A DNA stretch of 64,000 nucleotides from Actinernus sp. WN-2022 (lineage: Eukaryota; Cnidaria; Anthozoa; Actiniaria; Actinernidae). Both the position numbers and the translations under genes were made by a program. The first letter of the stretch is position 1; every line of letters starts with the position of its first letter. The notes under the pieces are model-generated. The model was given only the letters and a program-made list of their open reading frames with translations. It did no database searches and had not been told where the DNA came from. Location: positions 37,367,976-37,431,975 of the forward strand of contig JAOWCC010000019.1 in NCBI GenBank assembly GCA_030867875.1, in the 5' to 3' direction. This document shows, piece by piece, positions 63,491 through 64,000 of this stretch.

Positions 63491-64000
63491 TTAAAGGACG
63501 ATTGTAGAGAGATGGTGTTGGTTATGATAATGGTGATTGTTATCAACGATAATTATTATAGTGCTATTTGCAATGGCACTATTTTCAATGCTGAAATCTG
63601 AAGTACAGTACCGATCAGAACTAGAATCGAACTGCGAAGCATGTATTTCTGAGTAACAGACCCCTTCCTCGGGGATTAGGAAGTCTGTTAGGACCTAAAT
63701 CCCAGAGGTGCTCTGAGACGGTCGCATGTTTCTGCCTCTGGCTTGGATCAAAACCTTGGCCTTCTTTTTTTTTTTTTTTTTTCCGTATGTTCTTTTTTCT
63801 TCTAAACCTTTTGCACGGATTCCCCTTGATTCTACCAGGTATTTTTGTGTTCTTATTTCTGAGGTCATTACCTCAGTTCAGATAATTGGGAGCTCTGTAT
63901 TTAGGCTTGCCTAATATATGTATTAAATGGGTATGTACGTTGTGGTTGATTGAAACGATTGCCAGTAACAGACATTTATATTTTAACTGTTATGTAATTT

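Overview
The window looks like nuclear DNA from an invertebrate animal, most likely an anthozoan cnidarian (coral or sea anemone). Evidence: AT-rich DNA with GT-AG introns, an intron-rich multi-discoidin/vWA secreted-protein gene, several LINE remnants, tRNA-derived SINEs, many foldback elements, a 100-base N gap, and a large virus-like element. The organism call is inference; no rRNA or species marker is present.

Layout. 1-17,850: intergenic DNA with LINE fragments on the minus strand (3,628-4,560; 7,052-8,945, which splits a 20-bp minisatellite), a Ty3/gypsy integrase remnant, a tRNA-derived SINE, a broken SAP-domain gene, a class A GPCR pseudogene (12,642-13,759, minus) and several hairpin MITEs. 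17,851-25,817: one complete host gene on the plus strand with TATA box, leader exons, 15 coding exons and poly(A) signal. It predicts a ~1,330-residue secreted protein with seven F5/8-type C (discoidin) domains and a C-terminal vWA domain; exon sizes show an A-B-C-A-B-C-A duplication history. 25,818-27,775: intergenic DNA with the assembly gap.

27,776-43,770: a complete, apparently intact Polinton/Maverick (polintovirus-like) element of about 16.0 kb with ~332/335-bp terminal inverted repeats. It has fourteen intron-free ORFs: F-box/ankyrin-type and Cys-rich accessory genes at the left end; a central block with a candidate penton/minor capsid gene, a candidate double jelly-roll major capsid gene, a packaging ATPase and several small or membrane-associated proteins of unknown function; and at the right end a DDE integrase converging on a protein-primed family B DNA polymerase with an N-terminal extension. 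The replication/integration genes (PolB, integrase), packaging ATPase and capsid genes form a plausible virion-making set. No adenovirus-type maturation protease is recognisable. The outer ~139 bp of each TIR is itself an inverted repeat.

43,771-58,330: almost entirely foldback DNA elements. Four have clear boundaries and direct target duplications: 44,191-45,938 (7 bp), 46,790-47,038 (9 bp), 47,601-51,573 (11 bp) and 52,347-54,572 (10 bp). Two of these share the same terminus. Several hairpin MITEs lie between and after them. 58,331-64,000: another LINE fragment, a pogo/Tigger-like remnant with an expanded 17-bp minisatellite, a divergent SINE, and the first two exons of an unidentified host gene running off the right edge.
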